Assembly (NCBI RefSeq): GCF_021442025.1
Contig: NZ_CP090446.1
Coordinates: 682,001 to 746,000 of the forward strand
Direction: 5' to 3'
From: Sphingobacterium sp. SRCM116780
GTDB lineage: Bacteria > Bacteroidota > Bacteroidia > Sphingobacteriales > Sphingobacteriaceae
Length of the DNA: 64,000 nt
In this document: piece by piece, positions 52,580-62,455 of the stretch
Position numbering within the stretch: the first letter of the stretch is position 1
Layout: each line of letters begins with the position of its first letter
The notes under the pieces: generated by a model
Databases searched by the model: none
Told to the model about the DNA's origin: nothing
Seen by the model: only the letters and a program-made list of their open reading frames with translations
Position numbers and translations under genes: made by a program

Positions 52580-52674
52580 TTGAAGAAGTTCTAAGAGAGA
52601 TGAAAAACAAAATTAGATTTCAAACATATTGCTATACTGTAAATCGTTTAGCATATTAGAAAGAATTACATGCT

Positions 52675-53646
52675 ATGAAAGTACCCATTAAGATAATCAA
52701 AAATAGGTCGGATATTGGGGCTGGTACTCGAGGTTCAGATTTAGGAATCGATGCTATTGAAATTGCTGCTATTAACAAAGGGAGTCAATATTTTCATAAA
52801 TATCCATTTGTTGATGTGCAGACACGCAATGATGCGGTTTATGATCGTCGACTTAATCCTTTTGCGAAAAGAATTAAACAGGTTTTAAAACAATGTAAAG
52901 AAGTGAGTGCAGTCGTGGAGGAAACCCTAGAAGATGGTCAATTTCCATTGGTTTTTTCAGGAGATCATTCTTCCGCCATCGGGACTATCGCTGGAATAAA
53001 ATCAGCCTTTCCAAATAGAACATTAGGTGTAATTTGGATTGATGCGCATGCAGATATACATTCTCCTTTTACCACTCCATCAGGAAATTTACATGGAATG
53101 CCCTTGGCGGCAACCATGAATCAGGATAATCCATCTTGTGCTGTTAATGAGGTTGATGTGGAGACGGTTCATTATTGGGATAAGCTAAAAGCATTAGGAG
53201 GAGAAATTGGTAAGCTGACACCGAATCATTTAATTTACTTTGGTGTTCGAGATACAGAAGAGCCTGAGGATAGCTTGATTGATTCGTTAGGCATCAAAAA
53301 CTATACGGTAGAAGAGGTGCGCGAAAAGGGGGTAGAAAACTGTGTAGAAGAGATGAATAAAAGACTTGCTGATTGTGATATGCTATATGTTTCCTTTGAT
53401 GTGGATAGTATGGATAGCGAACTTATCTCAGATGGTACAGGTACGCCAGTCCCAAAAGGTTTTTATCCCTCGGAGGTTATTCTGTTACTTCAAAACATTT
53501 TGAGTTGTCACAAAGTGACCTGCTTTGAAGTGGTAGAGGTTAATCCGCTATTAGATAATAAAGGAAACAAAATGGCCGAAGTAGCCTTTGATATATTAGA
53601 AAAAGTCACCAAATCAATCGAAAAGATATACAGTAAAAGTATGTGA
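52675..53646 (+). CDS. rocF: Arginase / ureohydrolase family enzyme
   Basis: A 323-residue manganese enzyme of the arginase-agmatinase-formiminoglutamase family. Metal ligands are visible in GDHSSA (His98), WIDAHADIHS (Asp123, His125, Asp127) and SFDVDSMDS. The EVNPLLD end and the N-LHGMPLA segment are typical of arginase rather than agmatinase, giving ornithine and urea from arginine. It is alone with a terminator. Confidence 0.85.
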   Translation: MKVPIKIIKNRSDIGAGTRGSDLGIDAIEIAAINKGSQYFHKYPFVDVQTRNDAVYDRRLNPFAKRIKQVLKQCKEVSAVVEETLEDGQFPLVFSGDHSSAIGTIAGIKSAFPNRTLGVIWIDAHADIHSPFTTPSGNLHGMPLAATMNQDNPSCAVNEVDVETVHYWDKLKALGGEIGKLTPNHLIYFGVRDTEEPEDSLIDSLGIKNYTVEEVREKGVENCVEEMNKRLADCDMLYVSFDVDSMDSELISDGTGTPVPKGFYPSEVILLLQNILSCHKVTCFEVVEVNPLLDNKGNKMAEVAFDILEKVTKSIEKIYSKSM

Positions 53647-53726
53647 CAATCTAAACTATAATTGTAGTCTTTAACGTTAAGTAGGGGATCACCAATGAAC
53701 AATACCAAATATTTTTAGATAGATAT

Positions 53727-53760
53727 AAAAAAAGATGAATAGTACCTATTCATCTTTTTT
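53727..53760. terminator. Bidirectional intrinsic terminator
   Basis: AAAAAAAGATGAATAG / CTATTCATCTTTTTT around a 3-base loop, between the convergent arginase and VOC genes. Confidence 0.92.
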
Positions 53761-53774
53761 ATGCTCTTTAATTG

Positions 53775-54155
53775 TTAATGTGCACGATCATCCACTTCGA
53801 ATATGCCAAAGACATTATGATCAGTATCGATGAAATAGCCTTGGTAGCAACGTCCTGGTATTGCAAATTTTGGTAGGGCGACCTGACCACCATTTTTTAT
53901 AATCTTTTCGGCTGTCTGATCAAAATTGTCAACTTCCATAGAGCAGGTAAACGCATTCGTCCCACAATGAGTAGGAGGAGTTTCCGCTGGGCGCTGTAGT
54001 AATCCACCCATCATTCCTTCAGTTTCTATGCGATAGTAAACAATAGGTAAGTTTTCATCTTTTGTAAATTTCCAACCAAAGATGTCTTGGTAGAACACCA
54101 CTAATTTGGACGGTTCACTTGCTTGAATTTCAAAATAGACAACTGTATTTTTCAT
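53775..54155 (-). CDS. VOC-family (glyoxalase-like) protein
   Basis: A 126-residue beta-alpha-beta-beta-beta protein: VVYFEIQASEPSKLVVFYQDIFGWKF opening and the DTDHNVFGIFE C-terminal strand. VOC proteins bind a metal for isomerase or dioxygenase chemistry or act as antibiotic-binding proteins; the substrate is unknown. Its ATG shares one base with the stop of the upstream VOC gene. Confidence 0.87.
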   Translation of the reverse strand: MKNTVVYFEIQASEPSKLVVFYQDIFGWKFTKDENLPIVYYRIETEGMMGGLLQRPAETPPTHCGTNAFTCSMEVDNFDQTAEKIIKNGGQVALPKFAIPGRCYQGYFIDTDHNVFGIFEVDDRAH

Positions 54156-54598
54156 TATTGCATTTTTTTGTTTCCTTCAAAATGAATCATCCAAGCAATA
54201 CCATATTTATCTTGAAAAGATGCATACAATTCTGCCCAAAATTGCTCTCCCAAAGGCATCTCAATATGTTGAGCCCCTACAGTAAGTTTTGCATATAAAT
54301 TTTGAGCTTCTTCCGCTGTTTGGGTATCCAACATCAGATAAGCATTTGTACCTGCTGTTGCTTTGTGTCCAAAACCTTCGATACAATCAGATCCCATTAA
54401 CATCACAGAATCGTTGATTTTAATTGCTGTATGCATGACTTTGTTTGCTGCATCTGCAGGTACTGGATAATTCGGATCAGCAGGCATATCACCGAAACGA
54501 TGTGTTCCTAGTGAAGGCGTATTGAAAACAGACTGGTAAAATTCGAAAGCTTCTTCGCAATTACCATTAAAATTTAGATAAGCATGTAAAATAGCCAT
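54155..54598 (-). CDS. PhnB-like VOC-family protein
   Basis: A 147-residue protein with the PhnB/DUF1428-type pattern: AYLNFNGNCEEAFEFYQSVF, then MHTAIKINDSVMLMGSD and QDKYGIAWMIHF near the end. It is the first gene of a two-gene VOC operon (TAATG overlap with the next). Confidence 0.9.
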   Translation of the reverse strand: MAILHAYLNFNGNCEEAFEFYQSVFNTPSLGTHRFGDMPADPNYPVPADAANKVMHTAIKINDSVMLMGSDCIEGFGHKATAGTNAYLMLDTQTAEEAQNLYAKLTVGAQHIEMPLGEQFWAELYASFQDKYGIAWMIHFEGNKKMQ

Positions 54599-54996
54599 AA
54601 TTCTTATTTTTATATTTAAGATAAATCAAATTTAAGGATTAGATTGACAACTCTATGTCAGTAGATAGTTCCAGTACGCATATTTTAGGATTAACAGTCG
54701 ATTGACTGCTTATAAATGGTTTTTCATAAATTGTATATATGTTTTACTGATAAAAAATCTTTCTTCGCATATACCCCCTTAATAATAACTTCGATTGCGG
54801 TGATTTTGTTTTATGTATTTGATAATTTTTATTCTGATTGTATTTTGAGGGTTTTACGATGTGTTTATCAATAAAACAAACGATTGAATATTAAATTTTT
54901 AATAAAATTTAAAATAAATTATGAATTTCATTATTATTTGTTTTACTTTGTATCAATAGTTCAAACAAAAGATAAAAACGATAAAAAAATAATAAT
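54599..54996 (+). other. Long asnB leader and divergent promoter region
   Basis: No gene. A TTACTTTG at 54943-54950 is a plausible -7 box for asnB, with the predicted start about 40 bp before the ATG. The rest is AT-rich divergent control sequence for the VOC operon. Confidence 0.4.
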
Positions 54997-56685
54997 ATGT
55001 GTGGTATCATTGGCGCATTTGATTTAAAGCAATCTGTAGAAGTCCTAAGACCTCAGGTTTTGGAAATGTCTAAACGTATTCGTCATCGCGGACCAGACTG
55101 GTCTGGTATTTTTAGTTCAGACAGTGCAATTTTAGCACATGAGCGTCTAGCGATTGTGGATCCAAAATCTGGAAGTCAACCTTTATATAGCCCTGATGGG
55201 AAAGTTGTGTTGGCTGTAAATGGAGAAATTTACAATCACCAAGAACTTCGAGACAGTCTTCCTCATTATAACTTTGCGACGCAATCTGACTCTGAAGTGG
55301 TATTGGCTTTATACTTAGAAAAAGGTCCTCAGTTTGTTGAAGAATTAAATGGTATTTTCGGTTTTGCATTATACGATTCGCGCAATGGTTCATTTTTTAT
55401 AGCACGTGATCATATGGGTATTATTCCATTATATTATGGTTCGGATGCTAAGGGACAATTATTCGTGTCATCTGAATTAAAATCGTTAGAAGGATTTTGT
55501 ACGACAATAGATCAATTTCCTCCAGGACATTATTTATATAGTGTAGAAAGTAAAGAGCCTCAGCGTTGGTATTCACGTGATTGGGAATCTTACGATCAAG
55601 TAAAAGATGCAGAGACGGATATTACAAAATTACGAGATGCTTTAGAAGCAGCTGTACATCGTCAATTGATGTCGGACGTACCCTATGGTGTATTATTATC
55701 AGGTGGTTTAGATTCATCTGTTATCGCAGCAATTACGAAAAAATTTGCTTCCAAGCGTATTGAATCTGGCGATGAAGAAGAAGCTTGGTATCCACAATTG
55801 CATTCTTTTGCTGTAGGCTTAAAAGGAGCACCTGATTTAATTGCTGCTCAAAAAGCTGCTGATCACATTGGTACTATTCATCACGAAATCAATTTTACTA
55901 TTCAAGAAGGGCTTGATGCCATCCGAGATGTGATCTATCACTTAGAAACTTACGATGTCACGACCATACGTGCTTCTACACCGATGTATTTATTATCCCG
56001 AGTAATCAAGTCTATGGGAATTAAAATGGTGCTTTCAGGAGAAGGATCGGATGAATTGTTTGGTGGATATTTATATTTTCATAAAGCTCCAAATGCAAAG
56101 GAGTTTCACGAAGAAACCGTTCGGAAATTGAAGAAATTATATTTATATGATTGTTTACGCGCGAATAAATCACTGGCCGCTTGGGGAGTGGAGGGACGTG
56201 TTCCATTCTTGGATAAGGAATTTATGGATGTCGCGATGACCATCAATCCACAAGATAAAATGATCAAAGATGGTCGTATGGAAAAATGGGTTGTTCGTAA
56301 AGCCTTTGAAGATTATCTACCCGAAAGTATTGCTTGGAGACAAAAAGAGCAATTCTCAGACGGTGTGGGGTACAGTTGGATCGATACCTTAAAAGAGCAA
56401 GCTGAGCAAAAGGTATCCAATGCAGAGTTTGCTGCGGCTGCAACGCGTTTTCCAATCAATACACCTAAAAACAAGGAAGAATTTTTATACCGTACGATCT
56501 TTGAATCGCATTTTCCATCAGAGGCTGCTGCGAAAACAGTTCCTTCGGTTAAATCTGTTGCTTGTAGTACACCAGAAGCGTTATTATGGGATGCTTCATT
56601 CCAAAATTTAAATGATCCGTCTGGTAGAGCTGTGGCTGCAGTACATAATGACAGTTACGCGAAAAAAGAGGTGATTGCAAGTTAA
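54997..56685 (+). CDS. asnB: Asparagine synthase B (glutamine-hydrolysing)
   Basis: A 562-residue enzyme making asparagine from aspartate, ATP and glutamine. The N-terminal glutaminase starts MCGIIGAF with the nucleophile Cys2 and has the RHRGPDWSG and NGEIYNH motifs. The synthetase domain has the PP-loop LLSGGLDSS at about 233-241 and GEGSDELFGGYLYFH near 351. Bacterial AsnB length. Single gene with its own terminator. Confidence 0.96.
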   Translation: MCGIIGAFDLKQSVEVLRPQVLEMSKRIRHRGPDWSGIFSSDSAILAHERLAIVDPKSGSQPLYSPDGKVVLAVNGEIYNHQELRDSLPHYNFATQSDSEVVLALYLEKGPQFVEELNGIFGFALYDSRNGSFFIARDHMGIIPLYYGSDAKGQLFVSSELKSLEGFCTTIDQFPPGHYLYSVESKEPQRWYSRDWESYDQVKDAETDITKLRDALEAAVHRQLMSDVPYGVLLSGGLDSSVIAAITKKFASKRIESGDEEEAWYPQLHSFAVGLKGAPDLIAAQKAADHIGTIHHEINFTIQEGLDAIRDVIYHLETYDVTTIRASTPMYLLSRVIKSMGIKMVLSGEGSDELFGGYLYFHKAPNAKEFHEETVRKLKKLYLYDCLRANKSLAAWGVEGRVPFLDKEFMDVAMTINPQDKMIKDGRMEKWVVRKAFEDYLPESIAWRQKEQFSDGVGYSWIDTLKEQAEQKVSNAEFAAAATRFPINTPKNKEEFLYRTIFESHFPSEAAAKTVPSVKSVACSTPEALLWDASFQNLNDPSGRAVAAVHNDSYAKKEVIAS

Positions 56686-56705
56686 TATCAGTTCATATCA
56701 TTCAT

Positions 56706-56741
56706 AAAAAAAGACTCGTCCTAACAGACAAGTCTTTTTTT
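56706..56741. terminator. Bidirectional intrinsic terminator
   Basis: AAAAAAAGACTCGTC / GACAAGTCTTTTTTT around CTAACA, between convergent asnB and murI. Confidence 0.88.
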
Positions 56742-57570
56742 ATGAAACTTTTATATGATCAGCTTTAATTTTCTGACCGAAAAATATTTCTGCCTTCGAT
56801 TCAAAATCTCGAGGATCATCTGTTGTGAAAAATTGCATACTTCCGTTTTTAGAACTTTTGCTATCGATCTCCGGATGACGATCCAAATATGTTTTTAAGC
56901 TTTCAGCAACTAAAGGCCCTTGTGAAATGATATTGATATGCTCTGGGACAAATTGTTTGATTATTGGTAATAAAAGAGGGTAGTGGGTGCAAGCTAAAAT
57001 AATGGTGTCGATATCTTGCGACTGTTCCAAAAGTTTATGAATGTCTTTTTCCACAAAGTATTTCGCTCCTTCAGTATCCATTTCATTATTTTCCACTAGC
57101 GGGACCCAAAAAGGACAGTCATGTTGAAAAACTTCAATCTCAGGATTGAATTTGTTGATTTCAATTTTATAAGATTCAGATTTTACAGTACCTGTTGTTG
57201 CAAGAATACCCACTTTATTGGAGGTCGTGAATGCTTTTACAATTTCTGTTGTAGGTCTAATAACACCCAATACTTTCTTTCCTGGAGGCAAGTCATGTTG
57301 TTGAATCGAGCGTAAAGCTTTTGCTGACGCTGTATTGCAGGCCAAGATGACGAGATTACAGCCTAAATCAAATAGTTTAAAAACACATTCTTTGGTGAAC
57401 TCATATACAGCCTCGAATGATCGTGTACCATAAGGGACACGTGCATTGTCTCCCAAATAGATATAATCGTATTGTGGTAATTGTTTTTTAATCTCTTTGA
57501 ATACCGATAAACCTCCGTATCCCGAATCAAATATCCCAATTGGACCAATTAATTGTTTTTCTTGCTCCAT
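56740..57570 (-). CDS. murI: Glutamate racemase
   Basis: A 276-residue cofactor-independent racemase that supplies D-glutamate for peptidoglycan. IGIFDSGYGG (11-20) and the two catalytic Cys are present: Cys78 in ILACNTASA and Cys194 in ILACTHYPL. A 37-bp palindromic hairpin ends immediately before the ATG. Confidence 0.96.
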   Translation of the reverse strand: MEQEKQLIGPIGIFDSGYGGLSVFKEIKKQLPQYDYIYLGDNARVPYGTRSFEAVYEFTKECVFKLFDLGCNLVILACNTASAKALRSIQQHDLPPGKKVLGVIRPTTEIVKAFTTSNKVGILATTGTVKSESYKIEINKFNPEIEVFQHDCPFWVPLVENNEMDTEGAKYFVEKDIHKLLEQSQDIDTIILACTHYPLLLPIIKQFVPEHINIISQGPLVAESLKTYLDRHPEIDSKSSKNGSMQFFTTDDPRDFESKAEIFFGQKIKADHIKVS

Positions 57571-57607
57571 AAAAAAATGCTATAAGGATTCCTTATAGCA
57601 TTTTTTT
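57571..57607. terminator. Hairpin abutting the murI start codon
   Basis: AAAAAAATGCTATAAGG / CCTTATAGCATTTTTTT around a 3-base loop. On the minus strand its T run ends at the murI ATG and it holds the only AAGGA-like ribosome-binding sequence, so it may be a terminator for upstream transcription or a translation control structure. Confidence 0.75.
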
Positions 57608-58041
57608 ATGGCAATAGGGTATCCTATATTTGTTTAAGCAAAGATGGCTTTTCTTTATAAATTTTCCATTATTAACAATAAAATAAATACAAAAGTTACT
57701 TAAAATAGATTTAAATACAGATATTTGCAATTTATTTGTTGTAAGCGAAAATATTGTGCGTTAAAATCACGTATGTTTGCAACATTATGTTTTAAGAAAG
57801 TATAGCCAGTATTAATTCTTAGTATTAAAAAAAATAATTCAGCACTGAATGATACTTGGAATATTGTATTTTGATTAAATCACAAGAGACAATCTCGGTA
57901 AATTAAAGTTCACAAGATGTGAACAAAACGGATATTGATAAATCCATTGAAAAGATGGATTTTATAATTGCTCATCGAGTATCAGATTTAAAAAATATAA
58001 GAAAATTTATTAAAAAGAAAAATATTTAGAATTATAATCAT
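57608..58041. other. 434-bp intergenic region, one doubtful small ORF
   Basis: Mostly AT-rich. A GTG at 57919 opens 36 codons (VNKTDIDKSIEKMDFIIAHR... ending TAG at 58027-58029) with a charged helical product and no clear ribosome-binding site. It stops 12 bp before the next start and may be a gene remnant. Confidence 0.3.
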
Positions 58042-58593
58042 ATGAAAAAGTTGTTATTATTTATATGTGTGTCATTTAACTATTTGATAGCATTTGGACA
58101 ATTAGAAGCTAATAATTTCATCGTTACTCCTGAAGGGCGTGTGAACTGGCAAAAGGTTTATGAAAATAAAGATGTGACATTTGATGATCTTGTAAATACT
58201 GTTCAATCAAATGTTAAATTTTCAGACATTCAAATAAAAGAAAATAAGATCACATTTTTAGGGACTGATATAAAAACTAATCCGTCAGAAGTGGGGTTTT
58301 CAAGGATGACCACATCATTTTATGCACTGGGAGAGATTAAAGCTTTTTTTACAATCGATTATAAAGAAGGCAGGTACAGAATAACAGCTGTAAATATTAG
58401 TAGTAATGTACCAGTGGTTAGTCTAAGTCGAATAAATACACAAGGTCTTGATTACGAACAAACTCCAATTGAGGAAAGTGTTGGTAATGGCAATGGTTTA
58501 AAGAAAGGTTTTATTAAAAAAGAGAGCTTAATCATGTCACATGCTATTGAATCGCAGTTTAAAATAGTTAAACAGACCGATGATAATTGGTAA
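58042..58593 (+). CDS. Secreted DUF4468-like protein
   Basis: A 183-residue protein with a signal peptide (about 1-19, ending AFGQ). The mature part opens NFIVTPEGRVNWQKVYENKDVTFDDL and later has FTIDYKEGRYRITAVNI, the opening and closing strands of DUF4468 domains. The role is unknown; such proteins are common Bacteroidota envelope proteins. Confidence 0.7.
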   Translation: MKKLLLFICVSFNYLIAFGQLEANNFIVTPEGRVNWQKVYENKDVTFDDLVNTVQSNVKFSDIQIKENKITFLGTDIKTNPSEVGFSRMTTSFYALGEIKAFFTIDYKEGRYRITAVNISSNVPVVSLSRINTQGLDYEQTPIEESVGNGNGLKKGFIKKESLIMSHAIESQFKIVKQTDDNW

Positions 58594-58616
58594 AATATAT
58601 ATTAACTATATAAATG

Positions 58617-58647
58617 TTTTATGAGGGTAAAATCAACCCTCATAAAA
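58617..58647. terminator. Bidirectional intrinsic terminator
   Basis: TTTTATGAGGGT / ACCCTCATAAAA around a 7-base loop, between the convergent DUF4468-like and GH125 genes. Confidence 0.85.
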
Positions 58648-58656
58648 CTCATATAA

Positions 58657-60081
58657 CTAAATCAATTTCAGTAAGTTAGGCTTTTCTTTATAAATTTTCC
58701 ATATTAATTCTCCAAATAAAGTATTTTGCCAAGCAAACCATTTACGGGTGAATTTTTTAGGATCATCTTTATGAAAAGATTCGTGCATAAAACCTGTATC
58801 CGCATGTGTAGCGATCAACATTTTAACACAATGCACGATCTCCTGATCATTATTTGAGGTAAAGGCGCGCATCATAATGGACATTGGCCAGATGTAGTCA
58901 CGTCCAATATGTGGGCCTCCAATTCCTTCACCAGCAGTACCCTTGAAGAAAAAAGGATTGTTTTCAGATAACACATATTGACGTGTTCTTTGGTAAATAG
59001 GATCTTCGACTTTAACGGCGTCCAAGTAAGGCAATGAAAGTAAGCTAGGGACATTGGCATCGTCCATCATTAAGAATGATCCAAAACCGTCTACTTCAAA
59101 TGCATATACTTTTCCAAATTGAGGATGATCTATAATACCGTGTTTTTGAACAGCCTGTTCAACTTCAGTTGCTAAAGCTTCCATTTTACCAGCTAAAATC
59201 GCATTGTTTTTTACTTTTCGCAAAATCTCCGCTGATTGTCTTAAACTGACAACAGCAAAAAGATTGGATGGAATTAAGAATGAAAATACCGTCGAATCAT
59301 CAGATGGTCGGAAACTAGAACAGATCAATCCTACAGGTTTAACGGGATATCCATAGCCATCCACCTGTAAGGTGTCGGATCCACGACCAGTTGTACGCAT
59401 AAAATGATAAGGGCCTAAACTATCCTTACGTTGTTGCTCTACAAATGTTTTATAAATTTTTTCTTGCGCTGCTTCCCATTCCTCATTGAATGGAGTTCCA
59501 TCATTCGTTTCTTTCCAATAATGATAAGCAAGTCTTATTGGATAGCATAGCGAATCAATCTCCCATTTACGTTCATGGATACCAGGTTTCATGTCGGTAT
59601 GATCACTAAACCATTCTCCTTTTTTTGTTGGATCATTATAAAAAGCATTGGCATAGGGATCGATATTGATACACTTGCTTTGCTTATGTATTAACCCTGC
59701 TATTAAGTTTTTTAAATTTTTATCCTCTTTCATAAACGCCATGTATGGCCATACTTGAGCACTACTGTCCCGTAACCACATTGCATCAATATCTCCAGTA
59801 ATGACATATGTATAATGACGATTGTTCTCGACATAAGGAAATACAGTAGTGTCTAAGGTATTTGGGAGACAGTTACCAAAAAGCCAAGCTAATTCTTTGT
59901 TGCTGGTCGCTTTACCAAACGTTGCAATAGCATTTTCGACAGCTTTACTCGAAAATAAACGTTTATCTGCTGGAATACGCACCGTCGGAAATGAAGTTTG
60001 CATCGTAGCAAAAGAGACTTTGCTTGCAAATAATCCTGCTCCTAATACAGCTGAATTTTGAATGAATGTTCTGCGTTTCAT
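58657..60081 (-). CDS. GH125 exo-alpha-1,6-mannosidase
   Basis: A 474-residue enzyme of the glycoside hydrolase 125 family, releasing mannose from alpha-1,6-linked mannan or N-glycan. The N-terminus MKRRTFIQNSAVLGAG is a Tat-like twin-arginine signal. The (alpha/alpha)6 barrel shows TGDIDAMWLRDSSAQVWPY (about 94-112), KCINIDPYANAFY and WEIDSLCYPI. It is separated from the large GH31 gene by about 7 kb, so joint use on glycans is an inference. Confidence 0.9.
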   Translation of the reverse strand: MKRRTFIQNSAVLGAGLFASKVSFATMQTSFPTVRIPADKRLFSSKAVENAIATFGKATSNKELAWLFGNCLPNTLDTTVFPYVENNRHYTYVITGDIDAMWLRDSSAQVWPYMAFMKEDKNLKNLIAGLIHKQSKCINIDPYANAFYNDPTKKGEWFSDHTDMKPGIHERKWEIDSLCYPIRLAYHYWKETNDGTPFNEEWEAAQEKIYKTFVEQQRKDSLGPYHFMRTTGRGSDTLQVDGYGYPVKPVGLICSSFRPSDDSTVFSFLIPSNLFAVVSLRQSAEILRKVKNNAILAGKMEALATEVEQAVQKHGIIDHPQFGKVYAFEVDGFGSFLMMDDANVPSLLSLPYLDAVKVEDPIYQRTRQYVLSENNPFFFKGTAGEGIGGPHIGRDYIWPMSIMMRAFTSNNDQEIVHCVKMLIATHADTGFMHESFHKDDPKKFTRKWFAWQNTLFGELIWKIYKEKPNLLKLI

Positions 60082-60281
60082 TTTTTAAATACAAAAAAGG
60101 TAATTTATTATCATACTGGTCTTCTATTACGGCAAGATAATAAAAAAACGTTGAAACCAAAAGCAAATACGTTTTAGCATAATTATTTTATTCTCTGCTA
60201 AAACAATTACTACAAAAAAAAGTGTTATTTTGTTTTTGGGAATAGATTTTGCTACTCCTTTTTGTTGTTTAAAAAAATCTC

Positions 60282-61928
60282 ATGAAAGAAAAAGGTTCAT
60301 TAAAATTTCTAGCATTGACAGGAGTATTTGCTCTGAGTATGTTAGGCGAAAACGAAGTAAGCGCTCAAATCAAATATCAACCCTATTCCTACCAGTTTTC
60401 TCAAAAAATGAATGACGTCTTGTATTCTCCCACCACGAGATTGCATACCTCTTCCAAACCATTTATCATTAAAGATGAATTATTGGTGAAGTTCGATTCT
60501 ATACAAGCGAATCAGCCAGTGGCATCCGATAATTGGTTTATGCGAAAAATTTTTAATGAACATCTCATTGAAGTAGCAAAGGACGATTATACATTTTATG
60601 CGGATTTCTTACCCGATTTGACAATTGGTAAAGATGTGATGGGAGATAAGCGCAGGACTTGGATGAACTCCAGAGGCTTTCAAGCAGGAGCTACGATTGG
60701 GAATAAATTTACCTTCTATACAAGTGCGAGTGAAAATCAAGCCGTATTCCCACAGTATTTAGATGAATATATTAATAATGCTAGGGTCGTGCCAGGACAA
60801 GGAACAACGAAATTTCAAAGTGGAAATAAAAAGGATTGGATGAATGCAACGGCTAGTTTGACCTATGATTTTAGTAAGTATTTTCAAGCAACCGTAGCTT
60901 ATGATAAAAACTTTATAGGAGATGGTTATCGATCGTTATTATTATCTGATTTCTCTTCCAATTATTCGCAATTAAAATTAACGGGTACGGTCGGGAATGT
61001 ACAATATACTTCTGTATGGGCTTATATGAACGATCCAACCAATAAAAGATCGGATGATTTAGGAGAGACACAACGCTATGGGGATGGAAAGAAATGGGGT
61101 GTATTTCAATACATTGATTATAATGCAACAAACAGACTCTCTGTCGGATTTTTTCAAGCAATTACTTGGGCAAATTACGATGCCGCAGGAAAAAGAGGCT
61201 TTGATTTTTCATATATCAACCCCTTAATGTTTTTGCGTCCTGTAGAATCGAATAATTCGACTTCTCCTGATAAAATGTTTTTGGGATTGAATGCCAAATA
61301 TAAAGTCCTAAAAAATGTAACCACCTATGGACAATTTCTGTTAGGGGAGTTCACAGCTAAGGAATTTTTTGCAGGAAATGGTTACGCACATAATAAATGG
61401 GGGGTACAATTGGGGATAAGAGGTTATGATATGTTTGATGTGAAAAACTTAAATTTCTTAGTGGAATATAATACCGTAAGACCATATACCTACGCCCATT
61501 TTGATTCAGGTTCTAATTATAGTAATAATGCAGAACCTCTAGCACATCCTTTAGGTGCTAATTTTAGAGAGGTTATAGGAATTGCGAATTATGCTTGGAA
61601 GCGATTTGATTTTTCAGCACAATTAAATTATAATCAAAAAGGTCTAGATCTTACTGATGGAAGCAATATGGGAGGGAATATCTTCGAATCTTATCGTACC
61701 ATTCCGAATATGCATGGCAATTATATTGGACAAGGAATCAAGAGCCAAGTTGTTTATGCAGATGCCAAAGCTGCTTACGTGCTGAATCCTAAATATAACT
61801 TAAGATTTGAATTGGGGTATACCCAACGTTATCAAAAGATTCAGTATGATGAACCCATTTCTATGAAATCGGGCGTATTCTCTATTGGTCTTCGTTCAAG
61901 TTTTAGATCGTTGTACAGTGACTTTTAA
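60282..61928 (+). CDS. RemB-like outer-membrane protein
   Basis: A 548-residue protein with a signal peptide (about 1-28, ending VSAQ) and an antiparallel beta-barrel style with alternating aromatics. The WFMRKIFNEHLIEVAKDDYT and ENQAVFPQYLDEYINN segments match the RemB-type gliding-associated protein family. RemB is a mobile surface adhesin in Flavobacterium johnsoniae; non-gliding Sphingobacteriaceae keep homologues of unclear role. It lies 35 bp before aroQ. Confidence 0.75.
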   Translation: MKEKGSLKFLALTGVFALSMLGENEVSAQIKYQPYSYQFSQKMNDVLYSPTTRLHTSSKPFIIKDELLVKFDSIQANQPVASDNWFMRKIFNEHLIEVAKDDYTFYADFLPDLTIGKDVMGDKRRTWMNSRGFQAGATIGNKFTFYTSASENQAVFPQYLDEYINNARVVPGQGTTKFQSGNKKDWMNATASLTYDFSKYFQATVAYDKNFIGDGYRSLLLSDFSSNYSQLKLTGTVGNVQYTSVWAYMNDPTNKRSDDLGETQRYGDGKKWGVFQYIDYNATNRLSVGFFQAITWANYDAAGKRGFDFSYINPLMFLRPVESNNSTSPDKMFLGLNAKYKVLKNVTTYGQFLLGEFTAKEFFAGNGYAHNKWGVQLGIRGYDMFDVKNLNFLVEYNTVRPYTYAHFDSGSNYSNNAEPLAHPLGANFREVIGIANYAWKRFDFSAQLNYNQKGLDLTDGSNMGGNIFESYRTIPNMHGNYIGQGIKSQVVYADAKAAYVLNPKYNLRFELGYTQRYQKIQYDEPISMKSGVFSIGLRSSFRSLYSDF

Positions 61929-61963
61929 TAATTAATTGATATTTTAGCACAAATAAGCTTGAT

Positions 61964-62389
61964 ATGAAGAAAATATTAATCATCAATGGTCCTAATCTGA
62001 ATTTATTAGGTGTACGAGAAAAATCAATTTATGGAGCACAAGATTTTGAGAGTTATTTTTCAACATTGAAAGCTGCTTATGAATCAGTAGCATTAAGCTA
62101 TTATCAAAGTAATACCGAAGGATTTATTATTGATAAAATTCATGAGGTAGGTTTTGATTTTGATGGAATCATACTCAATGCAGGTGCTTACACGCATACT
62201 TCAGTCGCTATTGGCGACGCTATTGCTGCAGTAAATACTGCTGTTGTTGAGATACATATTTCAAATGTACATACCAGAGAAGAATTTAGACATCATTCCT
62301 TCTTGGCGAAAAACTGTGTCGGAGTCATCTGCGGTTTTGGCTTAGACAGTTATCGCTTGGGACTGGAAGCGCTTTTAGCACGTTCATAG
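61964..62389 (+). CDS. aroQ: Type II 3-dehydroquinate dehydratase
   Basis: A 141-residue shikimate-pathway enzyme converting 3-dehydroquinate to 3-dehydroshikimate. IINGPNLNLLG with the catalytic Tyr23 (SIYG), LNAGAYTHTS near 78-87, and EIHISN-x-H with the conserved His near 98 are all present. Probably read through from the RemB-like gene. Confidence 0.96.
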   Translation: MKKILIINGPNLNLLGVREKSIYGAQDFESYFSTLKAAYESVALSYYQSNTEGFIIDKIHEVGFDFDGIILNAGAYTHTSVAIGDAIAAVNTAVVEIHISNVHTREEFRHHSFLAKNCVGVICGFGLDSYRLGLEALLARS

Positions 62390-62408
62390 TTTAAAATTGT
62401 ATAGACAT

Positions 62409-62442
62409 AAAAAATCCCAATGATTTGTCATTGGGATTTTTT
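62409..62442. terminator. Bidirectional intrinsic terminator
   Basis: AAAAAATCCCAATGA / TCATTGGGATTTTTT around TTTG, between convergent aroQ and the peptidase gene. Confidence 0.93.
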
Positions 62443-62455
62443 TATGAAGTATTCG

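Noticed and set aside
54599-54996. Riboswitch or T-box-like leader before asnB
   Set aside because: No conserved aptamer stems or terminator hairpin could be drawn; the region is plain AT-rich sequence.
57919-58029. 36-codon GTG-started ORF before the DUF4468-like gene as a confident gene
   Set aside because: No ribosome-binding site and no homology; retained only as a doubtful remark.
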